Below, piece by piece: positions 8,662-16,405 of a DNA stretch of 38,642 bases (positions within the stretch are counted from its first letter, which is position 1; each line of letters starts with the position of its first letter). The notes beneath the pieces are model-generated. The model was not told the origin of the DNA and searched no databases. It saw only the letters and a list, made by a program, of their open reading frames with translations. The position numbers and the translations under genes are program-made. Location of the stretch: positions 1 through 38,642 of the IMG/VR virus record IMGVR_UViG_3300046836_000508; one strand, written 5' to 3'. Source of the DNA: a virus.

Positions 8662-10887
8662 TCACCGACGTCGATTTGTGTAAATGAGATCGTTGAGGGT
8701 GAGTTCAGAGGAGTTACGGAGTTGGGATTGGGTGATGACTTGGCCGCGATAGGGTGAGAGGTCTATAGGAGGGGCGGAGACGAGTTCGGTTAGGCGGTTA
8801 TTAGAGCGCGATGCGAGTTTATCCATGTCATGCGGGCAGAAAATGGCGATGGCGGCCGCGAAGATGCGGTCATCGTGCTCGTCTTCCTCGTGCTCGAGCT
8901 TTTCCTTGCCGGTAGCGGTCACGTGGACCTCGAAATGTTTCATTTCGTTGATCAGCCAGGGAGAATTGATCTGCGACCAGTTGTTTTTAGCGCAGGTGAT
9001 GTAGTTGACAAGAAGAAGTGGGCGTGACCAGGCAGTAGTGAACCAGCCATTGCGGGTCGCCATGCGCTTACTTTTAGCGGGATTCTTACCATCATAACGT
9101 GAGAAGCGATTGAAGTTCTTGTAGCCCATTTGTTTCATCTGATTCTGTGCGGTGTCGCCTACAGCGGCTAATTGTTCGATCGAAACCAGAGGTTCTTTCC
9201 AACGCGTGACACCTTGCTCCATGTACTGAGCGTAGTAGGCAGCGATGCAGAGGATGAAGGAGAATGCTTCTACGTGGTTCACATAGGGAGAAGCGAACTC
9301 AGCGCATTGCTGATCTTGCTGAGTACCCTCGCCGACTGACCAGACGGAGATGACCGTGGAGTCGGCACCCTTGCCTTGCGATGTGTCCACGCCAATGGAG
9401 TAGGTAACGCCGGGAGTGGGTGGGTGGAAGACGATTAGCTTACCGGAAGCATCCTCGGGAACGGATTCATTTAAGGGAGTCGAGAATCTCAGTGGAATCA
9501 GTTCCCAACGGTAGGTTTCTGCGCGCATGGAGGAGTAGCGAACGGGGATGCGCTCCAAATCATAATCAATGTCGTCCGTGGGAGGTTCGTGAGCGGATTC
9601 AATGGACTGGCCGGATAGACCGTATACTCGGTAGTCTCGAATACGATGGTCGTCGAGTAACTGGATCGTCTCGTGTCCGAAGACGGATTCACTGCTGCGT
9701 TGGAGCGCTTCTTCATCATCACCTGCCATTTCTTGTAGGAAAATAGACTCGATACCCTTGTTCTTGTGTTCTTCGTGATCGACCTCCCAGAACCATTGCT
9801 GATAGGAAGGCATGCGGTATTTATTGTCGGTGGAGAGTTCACCGGTGGCACGCTGGTGGTTGATGAGATGGCGCTCAAGCAGGGGATTGGAACGCACGTA
9901 GAGTTCCGCCTTGGCGACATGCTCGCGCGTTTCCTTGGTGGGACGCCAACTTGGTGGAGCAGGATGAGTGCGGCGCCAAGTGGGTGTGGGCCAGATGTCT
10001 ACGCCGCAGAACCATGGCAGAAAGATAGGGCAGAGACGCGAACGATTGTCTGACCAGTTGGCTTTGGCGTGCCGCCAGGTGTCTGGCCACCAGCCTTTGT
10101 CACCCTCGCCGGTGGATTCAAGCACGCCGAATACGCTGGGAGAAGCGTGAACCGCCTTGAATAGAGACGCTTCGATTTGCTGTGCGGCATTGGTGAAAGA
10201 TGCGCATTCAGAGAGATGGTAGATGGTAGGTGTGGTGCCGCGCGCAATGCCAGAAGTCTGAGCACCGTGCTGGAAGGATACGCCGGATGCGGTGTGGCCG
10301 AATACCAACATGCCGCGGTCGGATTCCACTCGACGCGTCGAGTCAGGGCGCAGCCATCGTGGCAGCATGTCGTAGGCGAGGAAGAGCATGTTGCCCATGA
10401 GGCCAGTTTTTGTTTGGTCGGCGCTACCGATGATGGCGTTGATGCCGTAGGAGAAGATTACTCTATGAGCAATTAAGAGTTCGATGAGGGTAGAACAGCC
10501 CAGCTGGCGCGCCTTGAGGATCATAATCTCGATGGCGGCATCGCGCGATTCAAGGTCGCAGATGATTTCGTAGAGGATGTGCTGGGGAACGCGGAAGGAG
10601 AAACGGTGGATGATGTTCTCTTCATCCTTGAGGAAAGCATAGCGGGTGAGAAAGTAGGATGCGTCACACAGGATCAGGACCTGTTCATTGAGCATCCAGT
10701 CCGACTCAAACTCGGTGAGGTTCTGCGTGGAAGTAGGCTTGCCGTAAGAGTCGTAAACGTACATGTTCGAGGCAACGAGGTGACGTTCGAAGTCGTCGAT
10801 CTCGGCGGGAGTGTGAGGCTCGAAGGAACGCTGGTAGATGAGTTCAGCTTCGTGGATGCGCTCTCTTATTTTATTGAGGGCGTACAT
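8662..10887 (-). CDS. terL: Terminase large subunit (packaging ATPase-nuclease)
   Basis: The N-terminal ATPase has a variant Walker [10 protein letters not shown] at 125-133, the Walker B region IYHLSE at 222-227 and a coupling motif ESTG near 258. The C-terminal RNase H-like nuclease has [13 protein letters not shown] with D501, SIEQ with E571 and HDDR with D672/D673, the expected acidic cluster. It cuts concatemeric DNA and pumps it into the capsid through the portal. At 741 residues it is long for the family; the first ~110 residues are an N-terminal helical extension. The ATG is immediately after the stop of the preceding gene. Confidence 0.93.
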   Translation of the reverse strand: MYALNKIRERIHEAELIYQRSFEPHTPAEIDDFERHLVASNMYVYDSYGKPTSTQNLTEFESDWMLNEQVLILCDASYFLTRYAFLKDEENIIHRFSFRVPQHILYEIICDLESRDAAIEIMILKARQLGCSTLIELLIAHRVIFSYGINAIIGSADQTKTGLMGNMLFLAYDMLPRWLRPDSTRRVESDRGMLVFGHTASGVSFQHGAQTSGIARGTTPTIYHLSECASFTNAAQQIEASLFKAVHASPSVFGVLESTGEGDKGWWPDTWRHAKANWSDNRSRLCPIFLPWFCGVDIWPTPTWRRTHPAPPSWRPTKETREHVAKAELYVRSNPLLERHLINHQRATGELSTDNKYRMPSYQQWFWEVDHEEHKNKGIESIFLQEMAGDDEEALQRSSESVFGHETIQLLDDHRIRDYRVYGLSGQSIESAHEPPTDDIDYDLERIPVRYSSMRAETYRWELIPLRFSTPLNESVPEDASGKLIVFHPPTPGVTYSIGVDTSQGKGADSTVISVWSVGEGTQQDQQCAEFASPYVNHVEAFSFILCIAAYYAQYMEQGVTRWKEPLVSIEQLAAVGDTAQNQMKQMGYKNFNRFSRYDGKNPAKSKRMATRNGWFTTAWSRPLLLVNYITCAKNNWSQINSPWLINEMKHFEVHVTATGKEKLEHEEDEHDDRIFAAAIAIFCPHDMDKLASRSNNRLTELVSAPPIDLSPYRGQVITQSQLRNSSELTLNDLIYTNRRR

Positions 10888-11622
10888 TTATTCGTCTTCG
10901 TCTTCAATGGGAACCATTTCTATTTCGCGGGTGGGAATTGGATCGGTTGGCAGAATTGGATCGGTTGGCATAGGCAGTTCTCGCACAGGGGCCGGCGTAA
11001 GGGCGGCGCGGCGCTCATTGAAGCGATCGACAAGAGTGCGGATGGTGCGCTCGGGTGGTGGAGCGGCGACGATAGCATTCTGCACAGTAGGACTGGATTG
11101 TGCGTCGGCACGCGCACTGGCTGCTACGTTCACCGTGGTATGCGCACCCCTGGGGGACTCGATAAAGCCGGTAGCTTTGTGCAGGGCCATGCGGTCGGCG
11201 ATTCCCATGGGAGTTAAGGCCATCTTCACAGTGTGTTGAACGACACCCATATGGGATACCGCGGCAACGATGCGATCACCTTGGGCGCCGATACGCACGG
11301 CAGCGGCAGTGACCATCTCGAGTACGCGATGAGGAGCGACGTTGACCGAGAGGCAGAGCGCTTCTATGGGAACGAGTTTACGCTGGCCGGGAGTGAGTTT
11401 TTCTCTCGCATTGAGGATACGGCGCGCGTCTGGATCGGGCGATGCGGCAAGGTAATAGAATGGGTCAGAAGGAATGTTCATGGGAGATTCAGCAATGGCG
11501 GCACAGATGCGACGCAGGTCAGGCGTTACGCGTGGGGCCTGCTGGACATCGGTGGGCGTGACGAGGAGTTTGGCGAGAGCTTTGTGGTAGAGATCACGGG
11601 TAATGGGAGCGCGGCGGTCCAT
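10888..11622 (-). CDS. Candidate terminase small subunit, 244 aa
   Basis: It lies directly upstream of and abutting terL (TAA then ATG). Its middle looks helix-turn-helix-like (KLVPIEALCLSVNVAPHRVLEMVTAAAV), followed by a low-complexity linker and a very acidic C-terminal tail (IEDEDE) after two copies of PTDPI. Small terminases recognise the packaging site and often have an N-terminal DNA-binding domain and a tail that contacts TerL. The assignment is mainly positional. Confidence 0.5.
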   Translation of the reverse strand: MDRRAPITRDLYHKALAKLLVTPTDVQQAPRVTPDLRRICAAIAESPMNIPSDPFYYLAASPDPDARRILNAREKLTPGQRKLVPIEALCLSVNVAPHRVLEMVTAAAVRIGAQGDRIVAAVSHMGVVQHTVKMALTPMGIADRMALHKATGFIESPRGAHTTVNVAASARADAQSSPTVQNAIVAAPPPERTIRTLVDRFNERRAALTPAPVRELPMPTDPILPTDPIPTREIEMVPIEDEDE

Positions 11623-11625
11623 GGA

Positions 11626-11829
11626 TTATGACCACTTCTCTTTCATTAACTCAAAGAATGGACGATCAATGACAACAGGAGCTTCGGCAAGATGATCTTC
11701 AGCCATTTCCCATGCTTCTATGTAAATCTTATCTCTCTCAGTGGCGATTCCTTTTTCCACTCGATCATAACAACCTGCAATGACTACCTTCCATAGCTCA
11801 AGTTGCCACTCTTTTTCATTGTATTTCAT
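11626..11829 (-). CDS. Hypothetical charged helical protein, 67 aa
   Basis: The start chosen is the ATG at 11829, whose A is also the last base of the upstream TGA. An earlier in-frame start at 11868 would overlap the upstream gene by 40 bases. The product is mainly helical, with many Glu, Lys and Trp (WQLELWKVVIAGCYDRVEKG; WEMAEDHLAE). It lies three bases upstream of the putative small terminase gene. No family recognised. Confidence 0.55.
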   Translation of the reverse strand: MKYNEKEWQLELWKVVIAGCYDRVEKGIATERDKIYIEAWEMAEDHLAEAPVVIDRPFFELMKEKWS

Positions 11830-12074
11830 CAGCTTAACCCTATATCTGCGGCCATTCGCTTTATCCAAGCAGAATCAACAAAAAAGGTATCCATCCATAC
11901 GCCTTCACGAAGCCCTTCCAATGTAGCTGTATTGATTGCATCGAATGTTGATTCGTGGACGGCCGGGATGACAATATCGGATGGAAAACTGAACACACGG
12001 AATGGAAATGTGCGCACCGCTGCGGCGGCGGTTATACCGCCTACTGTGAGCGATAAGAATCTGCGTCTATCCAT
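11829..12074 (-). CDS. Small protein with Tat-like signal sequence, 81 aa
   Basis: The N-terminus MDRRRFLSLTVGGITAAAA matches the twin-arginine pattern (RRxFL followed by a mildly hydrophobic stretch) and is followed by a possible cleavage region. The remaining ~55 residues are acidic and helical (HESTFDAINTATLEGLREG) and match nothing I know. No strong ribosome binding site precedes the ATG. Exported Tat substrates are rare in phage head operons, so the resemblance may be chance; it is what the sequence shows. Confidence 0.5.
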   Translation of the reverse strand: MDRRRFLSLTVGGITAAAAVRTFPFRVFSFPSDIVIPAVHESTFDAINTATLEGLREGVWMDTFFVDSAWIKRMAADIGLS

Positions 12075-12077
12075 GGC

Positions 12078-12215
12078 TCAGTTATTTCTTGGATCTGCAA
12101 AATCCCATTTGAGATATCTATGTACTCTCACTAGGGCAAAGTTTCTAATCGGCTTACACACCTTAAACATATCAGCTATTTCTGCCCAGAACCTCGTGTA
12201 GATATTATAGATCAT
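12078..12215 (-). CDS. Small basic/aromatic protein, 45 aa
   Basis: The ATG at 12215 shares its A with the upstream TGA. The product starts MIYNIYTRFWAEIADMF and is rich in Arg, Lys and aromatic residues (RVHRYLKWDFADP). It fills the only gap in this leftward gene chain, which together with the coupled start supports it. Function unknown. Confidence 0.5.
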   Translation of the reverse strand: MIYNIYTRFWAEIADMFKVCKPIRNFALVRVHRYLKWDFADPRNN

Positions 12216-12445
12216 CAGCTTAACTCAGCTTCCCGTTCCGCACGGTCACGTTCATAGATTTCTTCGGCAGCCTTGGTGTCCATTTGAAAGAACTCAGTGG
12301 GACGCGGCTTGCGCACAGTTGTCTTCACTTTGTGATCCGATTCGGCAATGCGTGCGAGGGATTCGGTCGCATCGGCTAGGCGCTCGAGCGCACGTACGCC
12401 ACGGCGGAAGTAGACAACGGCACGCAGACTGGCGAATAGAGCCAT
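12215..12445 (-). CDS. Hypothetical protein with N-terminal hydrophobic helix, 76 aa
   Basis: The ATG at 12445 overlaps the upstream TGA by one base; a GTG twelve bases earlier is less likely. MALFASLRAVVYFRRGVRA is a short hydrophobic/basic helix. It is followed by a heptad-like helix (LERLADATESLARIAESD), a basic linker and a Glu/Arg-rich C-terminus. It could be a small scaffold- or membrane-associated protein. No family recognised. Confidence 0.55.
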   Translation of the reverse strand: MALFASLRAVVYFRRGVRALERLADATESLARIAESDHKVKTTVRKPRPTEFFQMDTKAAEEIYERDRAEREAELS

Positions 12446-12948
12446 CAGCGCTTCCACTCTGCCAGGGCAGCTTCCGTCACATCATCAATCACAATATCAC
12501 CCGGATCCACGTTGGCATTGGCGGGATAACGAACCATGTTGATGATGGTTGTGCCGTCTTGCTGAAGGACGGCGACGGGAATGGGTAGGTTGGCGCGCAG
12601 TCGCTCCGCATTGGGCGAGGAAATGTTGCGCGAGAGAGAGGTTGCACCTATAGCGGATTCCTCTGATGGCGATGTGAGGGGAGGCGTTTCCACCGCGGCG
12701 AGTGGAGGGTTGATAGCAATCTCAGCGGTAGCATGCGGGCGCGAAACGATGTGAGATTCCGAGCGCGGGTGATGTGGGTTATCGATGTAGAGAGCGAGGG
12801 TGAGGCGGTAACCCATACGGCCGTAGGCGACATAATCGGAGAGCATGCCCTCAGCAGCGAGCAGAGTGTCGCAGTCGGCACGGATGAGTTGCTTGACTTC
12901 ACCTCCGCTTAGAGCGGTGTTGGCGATGCGTTCGTTATTGGTTGGCAT
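12445..12948 (-). CDS. Hypothetical protein, 167 aa
   Basis: An N-terminal helical region (VKQLIRADCDTLLAAEGML) is followed by a beta-like piece (GYRLTLALYIDNP), a Pro/Ser/Glu-rich linker at about 80-110 and a C-terminal strand region (IPVAVLQQDGTTIINMVRY). It overlaps the upstream gene by 40 bases. No family recognised. Its place in the chain before the terminase genes suggests late expression. Confidence 0.58.
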   Translation of the reverse strand: MPTNNERIANTALSGGEVKQLIRADCDTLLAAEGMLSDYVAYGRMGYRLTLALYIDNPHHPRSESHIVSRPHATAEIAINPPLAAVETPPLTSPSEESAIGATSLSRNISSPNAERLRANLPIPVAVLQQDGTTIINMVRYPANANVDPGDIVIDDVTEAALAEWKR

Positions 12949-13238
12949 TGTGCGATTTTCCCTTTCACTTTGCGGATTCTACCATGCTCGGCATACATGA
13001 TGCGGCGCTTGACGGCCCAGTCGAGTTCGTGTTGGAACTCTTCATCGGAGATGGTGGGCGAGTCGAGATCGAAACGGAAGATAGTTTTCTGACGGATGTC
13101 GGCGCGCGTAAGGGCAATGATGCGCTGGGCATGGAGCTCACGCAGGGCGTGGAGATGGGCGGTGGGATCGTGGAAGCGGCGCGCATGGGCAGTGCAGATG
13201 GCACGCCAGCAATGCTCCCAACGATTGGAGATGAGCAA
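12909..13238 (-). CDS. Hypothetical Trp/His-rich protein, about 109 aa, start uncertain
   Basis: The stop is clear but the start is not. TTG at 13238 avoids a long overlap but has no ribosome binding site. ATG at 13349 has an AGGG nearby but overlaps the upstream gene by 92 bases in another frame. From 13238 the sequence reads LLISNRWEHCWRAICTAHARRF, then a helical region and an acidic/basic C-terminal half (FDLDSPTISDEEFQHELDW). Family unknown. Confidence 0.5.
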   Translation of the reverse strand: MLISNRWEHCWRAICTAHARRFHDPTAHLHALRELHAQRIIALTRADIRQKTIFRFDLDSPTISDEEFQHELDWAVKRRIMYAEHGRIRKVKGKIAQCQPITNASPTPL

Positions 13239-13257
13239 ACGCAGGGACCAGGAACAG

Positions 13258-14250
13258 TTAGTCGCTGCGATCGGTATCGTCGGGTAGGTCGTCGGAGAGG
13301 GGATCTGGGACGTCGGGAAGGTCGGACGGTCGTTCTTCCATGCGCGCATCCCACCCTTCGACGACGGTTTCAATGTTGACGGGCTCATCAGTAACCTCGG
13401 TTGGGGATTCTACGTTCTGGATATAAGCAGGTGGATTGGAATATAGCTGGCCAGGTCCGAATGATTCAGGCTGTGCAGGCGGCTCATCAGAAACTCCACC
13501 AATGCGAATAATTTCCTCGGCGATTAGACGATTGCCTTCTTTTATTGCGCTTTTCATATATTCATCACTGAAACTGGATGAATGTTCCGGTTGCGGCGGT
13601 TCCTGTGAGAGTTGGCGCAAGCGTTCGGCAAGCGGTCGCGCGGGTGACGAATAGAGATGATACTCGTACGTAGGCGCCGGCAAGGGTACGGATGGAGCTG
13701 GTAGAGGAGGTAGAGATGCTGCCGAAGCAGCAAGGTTAGCCGGCGCGCGCGCCGCGGGCGCATTTCCCAGTCGCGGCAGGTCCAGCGGTGGAAGCTGCGA
13801 TGGCCCAGGCTGAGTGGGAACCTCGACAGGTGTGGCAAAATAGACACGTTTATTAGGAGTCCCAGGAGGACGACCTCGAGGGCGCCCAGTTGGCTTGTAC
13901 CAAGATTTGGCAGGCTTATCCTCTGGATGGCGATCGCGCATGGTGCGCGGCGCTTTGAACCAGCATGGTGATTTGCAACGTTGGCAGCGAGTAGGCGGAA
14001 GGGAGCCACCTTGCCAGCGATGATGGCAGCGTAAGCATTTCCATTCCGTCCGCGCATCCTTCGAGATGCCGAGTTTATATTCAATGCTGGCGATGTCACG
14101 GGTAATGGACGCTTGGTGCGTCTTTAGAGTAGTCAATCTATCGTAAAGGTATGTGTAATCAGTTGATTGCGGCGGTTCCGTGGACGCTTCCGGCTCCATG
14201 CCGGTCAGCTCCTGCACAATGCAATCGATCGGATCCACCTCGTTATTCAT
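13258..14250 (-). CDS. Zinc-ribbon and AT-hook DNA-binding protein, 330 aa
   Basis: From the ATG at 14250, a short coiled-coil region (~35-65) is followed by a four-Cys zinc ribbon (WKCLRC, CQRC; C72, C75, C89, C92) and an AT-hook-type basic motif GRPRGRPPG at 122-130. The rest is Pro/Ala/Ser-rich and ends in a very acidic tail (DDLPDDTDRSD). This is the first gene of the leftward unit. Its ATG lies only seven bases past a TATAAT box and lacks a Shine-Dalgarno, so its mRNA is probably leaderless. It may control late transcription (inference). An upstream TTG at 14274 would lie upstream of that -10 box. Confidence 0.72.
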   Translation of the reverse strand: MNNEVDPIDCIVQELTGMEPEASTEPPQSTDYTYLYDRLTTLKTHQASITRDIASIEYKLGISKDARTEWKCLRCHHRWQGGSLPPTRCQRCKSPCWFKAPRTMRDRHPEDKPAKSWYKPTGRPRGRPPGTPNKRVYFATPVEVPTQPGPSQLPPLDLPRLGNAPAARAPANLAASAASLPPLPAPSVPLPAPTYEYHLYSSPARPLAERLRQLSQEPPQPEHSSSFSDEYMKSAIKEGNRLIAEEIIRIGGVSDEPPAQPESFGPGQLYSNPPAYIQNVESPTEVTDEPVNIETVVEGWDARMEERPSDLPDVPDPLSDDLPDDTDRSD

Positions 14251-14257
14251 AATCCAT

Positions 14258-14288
14258 ATTATATACACTATCAATTAAGGAAAGTCAA
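14258..14288 (-). promoter_or_regulatory. Leftward sigma70-type promoter, probably leaderless
   Basis: On the minus strand TTGACT (14288-14283) is followed after 19 bases by TATAAT (14263-14258), or after 17 bases by TATATA (14265-14260). Seven bases separate TATAAT from the ATG at 14250, so transcription should begin at or within a few bases of the start codon. Confidence 0.7.
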
Positions 14289-14454
14289 TATTGAATGTGA
14301 AAAAATATACAGAAAAATGTAAAAAAATAAAAAATGAGCGCACAGGGAAATAGCACGTCTCCGTCATCACTCTCTATGGGATACGGACAACTCAGCGACT
14401 ATGCTGGCCTATGCGCGGACAGCGCCTACCGTTAGCCTATTAATGAGCATTGTC

Positions 14455-14496
14455 GGCGCAGTGAGCGCGTGTATGCGTAGGCGCATTGAGCGCGTG
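14455..14496. repeat. Iteron-like tandem direct repeat, 17 bp twice
   Basis: GGCGCAGTGAGCGCGTG at 14455-14471 recurs at 14480-14496 with one mismatch, a 25-bp period. A second short direct repeat, ATGCGCGGACA, is at 14411-14421 and 14536-14546. Such spacing is typical of repeated binding sites for an initiator or regulator. Confidence 0.55.
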
Positions 14497-14575
14497 ATCC
14501 CGAGTGTAGGTATGTGCTCCTCGTCGCCAGTTCACATGCGCGGACAATGTACTCGGACTATGCGCCACCACATAC

Positions 14576-14596
14576 GGTAGAACTACCATATATGGT
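14576..14596. promoter_or_regulatory. Overlapping palindromes, candidate operator
   Basis: GGTAG-AA-CTACC (14576-14587) overlaps the perfect palindrome ACCATATATGGT (14585-14596). A related CTACCCATATG occurs near 14679. This lies between the two divergent promoters, so a dimeric repressor site is plausible. The protein is unknown; the RHH protein at 26028 is a candidate. Confidence 0.5.
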
Positions 14597-14742
14597 GGAT
14601 GTAACGAAACTATCCCATCTGGGTAGTTATGTAACATCGGACCACTATGGAAATGTTTTTCTCTTTGGTAACCTTTCTACCCATATGCGTATCTCTAAGC
14701 ACGTCGCATTCCAACTATATTCTCTATAACATCAATTAACTA

Positions 14743-14771
14743 TTGACAAGAATAATGCATAATGGCAGAAT
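14743..14771 (+). promoter_or_regulatory. Rightward sigma70-type promoter
   Basis: A perfect TTGACA (14743-14748) is followed after 17 bases by CAGAAT (14766-14771). The predicted start near 14778 leaves a ~50-base leader with a GGAGGG ribosome binding site before the first gene. The -10 element is weak. Confidence 0.5.
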
Positions 14772-14826
14772 CGCACTGTCAGCATATGGCAGACATAGTA
14801 GTCAATCTGAACTGGAGGGTAACAAG

Positions 14827-15159
14827 ATGCAAACGAAACAGACAGTAAAGGATGTGACAGTGTTCGTGGCTGCATGCTGGTGGCGCGACAATGATCCATT
14901 CACGCGCATTGTCGGCAATGACGCGCACAAGGTCCGTACGGCCGCTATGTCGGCTATGCGCGATGCGGCTAAGGATGCCCTGCAAGGCGATTCCGATGAA
15001 GATACCACGATTGAAACCTACCTTGACGAACTGTGTTGGTCTGGTGTTCACCAGTTCAGCCTAACCGACCTTGTCAAAGATTCTGAAATACCACAATTGC
15101 AGCCGGATTATGACGAGCTCGTGTCTGGCGATAAGGACGCCATTCTTTACCTGTCCTGA
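14827..15159 (+). CDS. First rightward gene, hypothetical acidic protein, 110 aa
   Basis: The ATG at 14827 follows CTGGAGGGTAACAAG, a strong ribosome binding site; an upstream TTG at 14743 would overlap the promoter. The protein begins with a beta-like Trp pair (TVFVAACWWRDNDP), then a long helix (HKVRTAAMSAMRDAAKDAL), and has an acidic C-terminal half. It heads the early gene array. No family recognised. Confidence 0.7.
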   Translation: MQTKQTVKDVTVFVAACWWRDNDPFTRIVGNDAHKVRTAAMSAMRDAAKDALQGDSDEDTTIETYLDELCWSGVHQFSLTDLVKDSEIPQLQPDYDELVSGDKDAILYLS

Positions 15160-15160
15160 G

Positions 15161-15204
15161 TCTACTGCTAGAGCGCATCCGCGTGGTGCGCTCAGTGGAG
15201 TAGA
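15161..15204 (+). promoter_or_regulatory. Intercistronic hairpin
   Basis: TCTACT (15161-15166) pairs with AGTAGA (15199-15204), and GAGCGCA (15171-15177) with TGCGCTC (15187-15193), around a nine-base loop. No U-run follows, so it looks like an mRNA processing or stability element rather than a classical terminator. Confidence 0.5.
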
Positions 15205-15229
15205 TTCAAATTGAACTGGAGGGAACGCA

Positions 15230-15430
15230 ATGGAAACGCTAAAGCACACATTGCCTAAATATCTCAGTGGTCTATGTTCTATGTGTATGTTCGGCACACG
15301 GGATTCCAAGTCCTGTGAGAAGTGTGGCGAGACAGTTTGCATGCACATCTATCGTTCGCACCACGGGAAGTATTGTAAGAATCCAGTACAGCGTGTCGAA
15401 TACGTGCCCGATGGCGTGGTGCGGCCATGA
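15230..15430 (+). CDS. Small Cys-rich zinc-finger-like protein, 66 aa
   Basis: ATG after CTGGAGGGAACGCA. Cys pairs CSMC, CEKC and a CMHIYRSHH Cys-His cluster suggest one treble-clef or zinc-finger unit. The end overlaps the next gene by ATGA. No exact family recognised; DNA or protein binding is the likely role. Confidence 0.62.
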   Translation: METLKHTLPKYLSGLCSMCMFGTRDSKSCEKCGETVCMHIYRSHHGKYCKNPVQRVEYVPDGVVRP

Positions 15431-15636
15431 ATACACTTGTCGCATTCCAACAAGCTCATGCCCGCTTACTTGAAGCGCAGAGGCAAGCTCTAGTTATTCA
15501 AGGGTTGATCTACTGTCTGTGCGGTGAATTGTTCCCTAGCGGGAAGATTGACCGTTACCTTGGAATGACTGTGCATTATGCCAATAATCGTTGCAGTCAG
15601 TGTGCCGATGGCGTGGCCAAGGATGGTGCACAGTGA
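15427..15636 (+). CDS. Small protein with C-x-C and C-x-x-C pairs, 69 aa
   Basis: The start is an ATGA overlap with the previous gene. A helix (QAHARLLEAQRQALVIQGL) precedes YCLCGELFPSG and a second pair CSQC near the C-terminus, consistent with a zinc ribbon split by a linker. No closer assignment possible. Confidence 0.58.
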   Translation: MNTLVAFQQAHARLLEAQRQALVIQGLIYCLCGELFPSGKIDRYLGMTVHYANNRCSQCADGVAKDGAQ

Positions 15637-15848
15637 ATACTCCCAAACTAGGACGTACGCAGCGTGAAGTATTCGAGCAAGCCAAGGCCGCACTAAAACT
15701 CTTTGAGGCTGAACACGGCAACAAGTATACGTATTCTGATTCCAAGGCCGCACGTGCGCGGAACAACCAACGCGCTAAGTTACAGGATGCTGTAGCGTCT
15801 GCGTATTGGACCGATGAAATGGAGGCCGCAAATGGACAATACAAGTGA
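15633..15848 (+). CDS. Hypothetical helical protein, 71 aa
   Basis: GTG at 15633 overlaps the previous TGA (GTGA). The product (PKLGRTQREVFEQAKAALKL) is one long charged helix followed by a basic segment (KAARARNNQRAK). The GRTQ motif near the N-terminus recurs as GRTRQ in the next gene, hinting at related origin or shared leader sequence. Function unknown. Confidence 0.55.
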   Translation: MNTPKLGRTQREVFEQAKAALKLFEAEHGNKYTYSDSKAARARNNQRAKLQDAVASAYWTDEMEAANGQYK

Positions 15849-16077
15849 ACATGCTGCTTATGATGCGAATGTTAAAGAGGGAAAGTCACTAGGACGTACG
15901 CGACAGGCGAAAGCACGCAAGGTGCGCTTTACGCTAGTCGAAGAAGAATGCTGTTCGTACTACGTGGTGTCCGCTCGCCGTAAGACCACTGGCAAGTTTG
16001 AGCGTATTGGAGTCTGCCATCCGGCTGCGCGTGCGGATGTGTCCAATGGCAAGTATGAATTGATTCAGTGGGATTAG
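15832..16077 (+). CDS. Hypothetical basic protein, 81 aa
   Basis: ATG at 15832 follows GGAGGCCGCAA and lies inside the end of the previous gene. A basic segment (GRTRQAKARKVRF) is followed by a beta-rich domain (FTLVEEECCSYYVVSARRK; KFERIGVCHP). Three Cys residues could bind metal. No family recognised. Confidence 0.58.
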   Translation: MDNTSEHAAYDANVKEGKSLGRTRQAKARKVRFTLVEEECCSYYVVSARRKTTGKFERIGVCHPAARADVSNGKYELIQWD

Positions 16078-16087
16078 TCCCGCGCAT

Positions 16088-16121
16088 TCTGCCCGCTACG
16101 GTGGGCAGACTAGGCTGGATT
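16088..16121 (+). promoter_or_regulatory. Leader hairpin and conserved GGCTGGATT element
   Basis: TCTGCCC (16088-16094) pairs with GGGCAGA (16103-16109) around eight bases. AGGCTGGATT follows at 16112-16121 and recurs at 16370-16379, each upstream of a TTGG(G)AGGG ribosome binding site. This marks a repeated leader cassette. Confidence 0.45.
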
Positions 16122-16152
16122 GATGGCCTAACTCGAATTGGAGGGCACGAAC

Positions 16153-16371
16153 ATGGACATACCCAAAGGACAGATTAGTTGGCTGGTAGGACGTATGCAC
16201 GTTTCAACGTCCGATAATGCGGTGCGGGCCGATATTCGCAAACGATGCACCGCTCCCATGTGGACAGAGGAAAAGATTGTTGAGGCTGAACTGTACGCGC
16301 TGTCAGTGTTTCACGAGGATCAAGATTTGTATCGGGATGTGGTCAACGGGAATATTGGACGCGAACGATAG
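16153..16371 (+). CDS. Hypothetical small protein, 72 aa
   Basis: ATG at 16153 after TTGGAGGGCACGAAC; an earlier in-frame ATG at 16138 would place the ribosome binding site inside the gene. The sequence (ISWLVGRMHVSTSDNAV, EEKIVEAELYALSVFHEDQ) is mixed alpha/beta and acidic at the C-terminus. No family recognised. Confidence 0.6.
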   Translation: MDIPKGQISWLVGRMHVSTSDNAVRADIRKRCTAPMWTEEKIVEAELYALSVFHEDQDLYRDVVNGNIGRER

Positions 16372-16405
16372 GCTGGATTAACTGGCCGATTGGGAGGGAT
16401 GGAAC

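Larger units (their letters stand above)
14281..14742. other. Divergent control region without a convincing gene
   Basis: About 460 bases separate the leftward and rightward units. The left part (14289-14338) is very A/T-rich with A- and T-runs. The middle is G/C-rich with short direct repeats, and the right part has several palindromes. Short open frames exist on both strands, but none has a ribosome binding site or protein-like composition. A regulatory or replication-origin function is likely. Confidence 0.6.

Noticed and set aside
14514-14729. 71-codon plus-strand frame in the control region
   Set aside because: No ribosome binding site; sequence is dominated by palindromes and motifs.
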